Below are positions 45,610 through 49,905 of a stretch of DNA of 49,905 nucleotides, piece by piece. The translations under genes were made by a program, and so were the position numbers. This DNA comes from Bacteroidota bacterium (lineage in GTDB: Bacteria; Bacteroidota; Bacteroidia; Chitinophagales; Chitinophagaceae): assembly GCA_947461125.1 (NCBI GenBank), contig CANHHX010000011.1, forward strand, positions 1 through 49,905, read 5' to 3'. Below the pieces are notes generated by a model. It saw nothing but the letters and a program-made list of their open reading frames with translations, did not search any database and was not told the DNA's origin. Positions within the stretch are counted from its first letter, which is position 1; each line of letters opens with the position of its first letter.

Positions 45610-47084
45610 TTGTTTACTATTTCAACTTCAATTCTTCTGTTTCTAAAACGGTTGTTATCTGTATCGTTGAGCGTAATTGGTTCAGTTTCACCTTTACCAA
45701 TGGTCGCAATACGCCCTGCGGCAATGTCAAGTTTTACAAGGGCGGCTTTAACTGCTTCTGCTCTTTTATTGGATAAAATAATATTGTAATTGTCGTCCCC
45801 CAAATTGTCGGTGTGCCCGCTAATAATGATGCTTAACGTGTTATTTTTTGTTAGGTAGCTAGCCATTTGCTCAATTTCTTGAACGTACCTAGGCATAATT
45901 TCATATTTATCTAGTTCAAAATTGACATTGAGTGAAATGGTTTCTCTAATCCCTTTAAATATTTTTTCGCCGCTAGCCCGTTGTTCACTGATGGTCCCTG
46001 CACTGATACTTAATTTTTCATAATCAAACATACAAGGCATCATACTTACCTCATAATATCTGTTCAATGAAAACAGTTGGTTGTTAAATACTTCTTCAAA
46101 TTCGGATCTATCGTAGCACTGAAAATACATGCCATTTGTTTCGTTGGCAATCTCTCTTAAATTAACAGAGTCGGCGCCACCGCTGTATGCAATGGTAAAT
46201 ACCGGTATATGATTAACGAGGGCTTTTTCAACAATCGATTTGGTATTTTTATTTTTTGAAGCATTCTCGTAACCGTCTGTAAATAAAAGAAGTACTGGCT
46301 TGTACTTATTGTATTTGGCCATGGTATCAAGTGCGCGGTCCATGGCATCGTTAATTGCGGTACCCCCTCCAAACCCATCCATACCTCTTTTGCGGTAGAG
46401 CATTTTTTGTATGGTAGCACTATCGTATGCTGTTCCTTCATATGAAATTCCGGAATCAAATTTCCATAAGCTAATTAGGTTGCGCTTGCTCGATTTTTTC
46501 AAACTTTCAGCTAGGGCGTCTTGTAATTCGGCGCAGCGCTCATCGCCCATCGAGCCACTATGGTCTAGAATAATGCCAATATGGTAAATACTGGTGTCGC
46601 GCACTTCTGTTAAAGTGTATTTTGTAACATAGCAGGTATCGTTATATTTATTAATGAACCTGAATGCATTGGTAGTATCGGCTGTATTGATTTTATGGTA
46701 GCTACCTTTTAAATTGGTAGGATAGCTCATTCTGAATTTTATTTCTTTTTTACTTTTTGAAAAAGCATAGGTATTTATCGTAAGCTTTTCTGGAACATAG
46801 GTTTCGCCAATTCTCTTTTTTATAATCGGTTTTTGCGTTATAAAAGTAGGCTCGTAGATAAAAGAATAATTAGCTGGCAAGCGATCAATACCATCAAAGG
46901 GTTCAAAGCCAGGTCTCGGATTGAATGTTTTTTTATAAATTGGTTTGGGAACAGCGGGTGTAATTTTTTTAGGTGGTGCCACTTCTGCAAAAAGCTCTCT
47001 CGATTCTCTGCATGCTGTTACAAAAAAGAGGACTAGTATAGTAATGCTGGTTTGTATGCGTATGCTAGAAAAATGAATACCCAT
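45606..47084 (-). CDS. vWA-OmpA domain lipoprotein
   Basis: A 492-residue envelope protein. The signal ends at FFVTAC, so C25 is probably lipidated. A von Willebrand factor A domain spans about 165-350 with the metal-ion site DHSGS (D174, S176, S178) and TDGYENAS. An OmpA-like peptidoglycan-binding domain follows at about 385-490 (ISGHTDNLGDDNYNIILSNKRAEAVKAAL, then RFRNRRIEVEI). It would tether the outer membrane to peptidoglycan and bind a partner through the vWA domain. It is the last gene of a - strand set (amt, OM protein, vWA-OmpA), 31 bases after the previous gene, and is not part of the pectin operon. Confidence 0.88.
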   Translation of the reverse strand: MGIHFSSIRIQTSITILVLFFVTACRESRELFAEVAPPKKITPAVPKPIYKKTFNPRPGFEPFDGIDRLPANYSFIYEPTFITQKPIIKKRIGETYVPEKLTINTYAFSKSKKEIKFRMSYPTNLKGSYHKINTADTTNAFRFINKYNDTCYVTKYTLTEVRDTSIYHIGIILDHSGSMGDERCAELQDALAESLKKSSKRNLISLWKFDSGISYEGTAYDSATIQKMLYRKRGMDGFGGGTAINDAMDRALDTMAKYNKYKPVLLLFTDGYENASKNKNTKSIVEKALVNHIPVFTIAYSGGADSVNLREIANETNGMYFQCYDRSEFEEVFNNQLFSLNRYYEVSMMPCMFDYEKLSISAGTISEQRASGEKIFKGIRETISLNVNFELDKYEIMPRYVQEIEQMASYLTKNNTLSIIISGHTDNLGDDNYNIILSNKRAEAVKAALVKLDIAAGRIATIGKGETEPITLNDTDNNRFRNRRIEVEIVNN

Positions 47085-47115
47085 ATCTATTTTTTGATTG
47101 GTACTAGTGATTTAA

Positions 47116-48555
47116 TTATTCTGGGCAGTCAATAATGGTCTTAATTTTTTTAAGACTCAAAGAATGTACGCTTAGCATAACATAGCCACCCCCGGAAGCA
47201 TTACTCATGTTACTAGAATTGGTAAGCCACCTGAGTCTATGAACGCCAACAGTTAATGGACCTAGTTTAATAGCCCCACCAAGCATCAGCTGGCCTTGTG
47301 TGTTATATTGTAATGGTAAAAAAACACCAAGGTGCAATGTTTCGTAGCGTGGTGTAACCGTAATTAAATTTAAGTCACGAACACGGCGTTTGGTAAGTCC
47401 TGCACTTGCGTGCATATTAACAGTAAGGTCAGCGTTGATATAAAAGTCATTACCTAGCGGCTTATCTATATTTAAATTAAACCGGGTAGGTTTTGTAATG
47501 GTAATTGTTTCAGGCATTTGAGTGGTGGAAGCAAATACTGTTGCGAGTGAATCTCTTAGTTGAACACTATTTTCAAGCCCGGTCGTTTTGCTCGATAAAA
47601 TAGGGTCGGTAATACTTGGACGAATACCATTAAATAGGCTACTTGTAACAGTATTTTTATACGACACTCCACCAATGTCCATGATAGAGACTCCAATTTT
47701 TAATGCATAGTTTAACGCATGGTTGGTTTGAAAGCTATGCGCTTCTGTGTTGTAGAGTAAGTACTCTGCACCCATGCTTAATCCGAGGCTTGTTTTTCCG
47801 TTTTTTATAAATTCGGAACCAGTATTGGATCTTCCTGCAACGGTTTCATCATAATTAGAACTATATCCAAAGGAAGCCCCGCCAGCAGTGAGGGTGTATA
47901 AAGTATCTATGCCGTTGGTGTTTTCTAGGTAACTTAATTTATTAATGGTTGCGTATGCAGCAGAAATACTTTTATTGATTTGCAAAGTAAGGCCAGCCGT
48001 TAACGTACTTTTTTGATTTCTAAATATTTCTTGGGAATAATTAAAGTTCCCTTCAAGCCAGCCGCTGTGTGTAACAAAGGCTTCTAAATAAGGCGTTTGC
48101 CTATTAAGCTTGAAAAAATCATGCATGCTTTCTATACCATTTATTGCAACAAGTGGTTCTGTTTTGATGTGGTTAAACGTTCTTGCTCTAATACCAACAC
48201 TAAATGCTTGTTTGTTATTGGGTTTGTATAAAAGATTCAATAAATTAACATCCACATTGCCATGAAAGTATTTTGGAGACATGTTTTCATGAATCCCAAT
48301 CGAATCATTTTGGATGTAAAATAAATTGCTATTTATATTGGCTTGCGCACTTAATATAGTAGCCTCCCATTTAAAGGATTGATTTACACTAGAAGCAGGG
48401 TTGTTAAAAATACTCGTGCTGCCAGCAAATGCAGATCCATACGTGGGTTTGTAGCTTTGGGCAAAAAGGCTGCTGCCCATACATACTAATCCCAAAGTAA
48501 CCACAGCTACCAAAAACGAGCTTATATATGGATGTTGCTTTGGGGTTTCTTGCAT
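47116..48555 (-). CDS. Probable outer-membrane beta-barrel protein (DUF5723-like)
   Basis: A 479-residue exported protein with signal peptide ending SSLFAQ. The start of the mature part (YGSAFAGSTSIFNNPAS) and the many short alternating strands, such as LNYALKIGVSIMDIGGVSY and TVGVHRLRWLTNSSN, resemble Bacteroidota DUF5723/PorV-like barrels that describe 'NPA' at the N terminus. I cannot assign a function. The neighbouring vWA-OmpA lipoprotein suggests an envelope role. It follows the aminotransferase by 4 bases. Confidence 0.66.
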   Translation of the reverse strand: MQETPKQHPYISSFLVAVVTLGLVCMGSSLFAQSYKPTYGSAFAGSTSIFNNPASSVNQSFKWEATILSAQANINSNLFYIQNDSIGIHENMSPKYFHGNVDVNLLNLLYKPNNKQAFSVGIRARTFNHIKTEPLVAINGIESMHDFFKLNRQTPYLEAFVTHSGWLEGNFNYSQEIFRNQKSTLTAGLTLQINKSISAAYATINKLSYLENTNGIDTLYTLTAGGASFGYSSNYDETVAGRSNTGSEFIKNGKTSLGLSMGAEYLLYNTEAHSFQTNHALNYALKIGVSIMDIGGVSYKNTVTSSLFNGIRPSITDPILSSKTTGLENSVQLRDSLATVFASTTQMPETITITKPTRFNLNIDKPLGNDFYINADLTVNMHASAGLTKRRVRDLNLITVTPRYETLHLGVFLPLQYNTQGQLMLGGAIKLGPLTVGVHRLRWLTNSSNMSNASGGGYVMLSVHSLSLKKIKTIIDCPE

Positions 48556-48559
48556 GAAT

Positions 48560-49756
48560 TTATTTTATTAGACCCGGATACACTTTTAATGCTGCTTCTA
48601 AACAGTCCATGGCTTTATTGATATCTTCTAAGTTTAACACATAAGCAAGTCTTACTTCTTGTTTACCAAGTCCTGGTGTGCCATAAAAACCTGTTGCGGG
48701 CGCTAACATGACTGTTTGGTTTTCAAAAGTAAAATCTTCGAGTAACCACTGACAAAATTTATCTGCGTCATCTATTGGTAATTTAGCCATCGCATAAAAA
48801 GCGCCTCCTGGATTGGGACAAAAAACACCTTCCATGGCATTTAATCTGGTAACAATCAGGTCTCTTCTTGATTTGTATTCGGCCTTGGTGTCATCAAAAT
48901 AATTAGCAGGCAAATCAATGGCTGCTTCACCAGCAATTTGCGCAAAACTTGGTGGGCTTAAACGGGCCTGCGCAAATTTCATGGTAGCGTCAAGTAGGGC
49001 TTGATTTTTAGTAATAAAAGCACCAATTCTGCCGCCACATGCACTATATCTTTTACTAATAGTATCCATGATTACCACATGGTCGTCTACACCTATTAAA
49101 TGAAGTGCACTTATTTGCGTGCCTTCGTAACAAAACTCTCTGTAGGCTTCGTCAGAAAACAAATAGAGGTTGTGTTTTAAAATAATATTTTTTAACTGCT
49201 CCATTTCCGAAGCGCTGTATAAATAACCCGTTGGATTGTTAGGGTTACAAATTACAATGGCTTTGGTGCGCGGTGTAATTTTTGCTTCGATGGCTTCGAT
49301 AGGTGGAAGTGCAAAACCATTTTCGATGTATGAAGTGATAGGCACTACGGATACCCCTGCTTCAACCGCAAACCCATTGTAGTTGGCGTAAAAAGGTTCC
49401 GGTATGATAACCTCGTCGCCAGCATCTAGGCAGGCCATAAAGCCAAACAAAATGGCTTCACTACCACCTGTGGTAATAATGATTTGTTTTTCATTGACAT
49501 CGATGCCAACACTTTTATAGTAGCCCACTAATTTTTTGCGGTAACTTTCGTTGCCCGCACTATGGCTGTACTCTAATACTTTAAAGTCGCTGTGTCTTAC
49601 CGCATCGAGTACCATTTTTGGTGTTTCGATATCTGGCTGACCAATATTAAGGTGATATACTTTCGTTCCTCTTTTTTTTGCAGCTTCTGCAAAGGGAACT
49701 AGTTTTCTGATAGGGGAGGCAGGCATGTTTATGCCACGTTTGCTGATTTGTAACAT
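48560..49756 (-). CDS. Class I/II PLP-dependent aminotransferase
   Basis: A 398-residue fold-type I aminotransferase of the aspartate/alanine type. PLP lysine is K235 (DTISKRYSACGGRIG); other family residues are N174 (NPNNPTG), D202 and Y205 (SDEAYREF), and R243 region after the lysine. The N-terminal LNIGQPDIETP binds the substrate carboxylate. Substrate is probably aspartate, tyrosine or another amino acid; it cannot be fixed by sequence. If it acts on tyrosine it could feed the HPPD pathway at the other end of the window, but that is speculation. It starts after the strong terminator at 49792. Confidence 0.92.
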   Translation of the reverse strand: MLQISKRGINMPASPIRKLVPFAEAAKKRGTKVYHLNIGQPDIETPKMVLDAVRHSDFKVLEYSHSAGNESYRKKLVGYYKSVGIDVNEKQIIITTGGSEAILFGFMACLDAGDEVIIPEPFYANYNGFAVEAGVSVVPITSYIENGFALPPIEAIEAKITPRTKAIVICNPNNPTGYLYSASEMEQLKNIILKHNLYLFSDEAYREFCYEGTQISALHLIGVDDHVVIMDTISKRYSACGGRIGAFITKNQALLDATMKFAQARLSPPSFAQIAGEAAIDLPANYFDDTKAEYKSRRDLIVTRLNAMEGVFCPNPGGAFYAMAKLPIDDADKFCQWLLEDFTFENQTVMLAPATGFYGTPGLGKQEVRLAYVLNLEDINKAMDCLEAALKVYPGLIK

Positions 49757-49791
49757 GTTGCAAATATAAGTTTACAATTTGAGGCAGGGGC

Positions 49792-49822
49792 AAAAAAAAC
49801 CGGCCTCCGAAGGAGGCCGGTA
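49792..49822 (-). terminator. Rho-independent terminator of the truncated gene at the window end
   Basis: Read on the - strand, ACCGGCCTCC - TTC - GGAGGCCGGT forms a perfect 10-bp GC-rich stem with a three-base loop, followed by TTTTTTTT. It ends the transcript of the partial gene and insulates the aminotransferase, which needs its own promoter in the 90 bases between. Confidence 0.95.
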
Positions 49823-49846
49823 AGATCATTATCAGAATCTTAACAA

Positions 49847-49905
49847 TTATTTGTTAGGGGCCACTACGTCGCCGCTGATCGTTAAGATGATTGGCTCGGC
49901 AACAC
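49847..49905 (-). CDS. C-terminal end of an unidentified protein (runs off the window)
   Basis: The - strand frame ending at the TAA (49847-49849) gives ...VAEPIILTISGDVVAPNK, a plausible protein tail. It lies 24 bases before the terminator, which supports it as a real gene end. A second frame is also open here but reads as a basic, low-complexity tail. Too short to identify. Confidence 0.55.
   Translation of the reverse strand, partial: VAEPIILTISGDVVAPNK

Noticed and set aside
1..49905. tRNA or rRNA genes, CRISPR arrays, insertion sequences, attachment sites
   Set aside because: The intergenic gaps are short and were read through on both strands; no cloverleaf, repeat-spacer array, transposase or phage gene was seen.

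Overview
The window looks like an AT-rich Bacteroidota chromosome, most likely a freshwater or soil Chitinophagaceae-type bacterium. This is inferred from a SusC/SusD pair, a RagB/SusD-type lipoprotein, the absence of clear Shine-Dalgarno sequences, short A/T-rich leaders and a Bacteroidota-style rhodopsin. No ribosomal or marker RNA is present to fix the genus.

Region 1 (1-5.4 kb): tyrosine catabolism. Homogentisate 1,2-dioxygenase and 4-hydroxyphenylpyruvate dioxygenase on + converge on the two subunits of a 3-oxoacid CoA-transferase on -, which would activate the acetoacetate this pathway releases. A secreted amidase-signature enzyme follows.

Region 2 (5.4-9.5 kb): phototrophy. A proton-pumping rhodopsin (D80/T84/E91, Schiff-base K223) with its own strong terminator is followed by a single 672-residue protein that fuses lycopene beta-cyclase (CrtY) to a Brp/Blh beta-carotene 15,15'-dioxygenase. 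One polypeptide would therefore make retinal from lycopene. A pseudouridine synthase and a VF530-family protein follow.

Region 3 (9.5-15.2 kb, - strand): a compact three-gene 'planctomycete-type' operon: a PSCyt1/DUF1549/DUF1553 cytochrome with a probable carbohydrate-binding insert, a Tat-exported DUF1501 protein, and a DUF2231/cytochrome/LRR membrane protein. A long hairpin abuts the first start codon.

Region 4 (15.2-21.8 kb): KduD and KduI (unsaturated uronate metabolism), a secreted alpha/beta hydrolase, a DUF1003 membrane protein, a Tat-exported Gfo/Idh/MocA oxidoreductase and a HEAT + double DUF1080 protein (putative 3-keto-glycoside metabolism).

Region 5 (21.8-45.6 kb): a large pectin utilisation locus. 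It holds SusC/SusD, a secreted NTF2-like protein and a divergent LacI regulator. A long + strand run then encodes CE12-GH28, GH105, CE8-PL10, UxaB, UxaA, UxaC, KdgK, KdgA, ExuT-type transporter and UxuA, ending with a PhyH-type dioxygenase and a COG3618 lactonase-like amidohydrolase. Together with KduID this covers pectin demethylation, deacetylation, cleavage, uptake and conversion of galacturonate to pyruvate and glyceraldehyde-3-phosphate. The susC and CE12-GH28 promoters share a 15-base operator-like word and, exactly 50 bases downstream, an 11-base word inside a small hairpin. This is the clearest undescribed regulatory signal in the window.

Region 6 (45.6-49.9 kb, - strand): a vWA-OmpA lipoprotein, a probable outer-membrane protein and a class I/II aminotransferase. 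A GC-rich terminator then precedes the 3' end of a gene that runs off the window.
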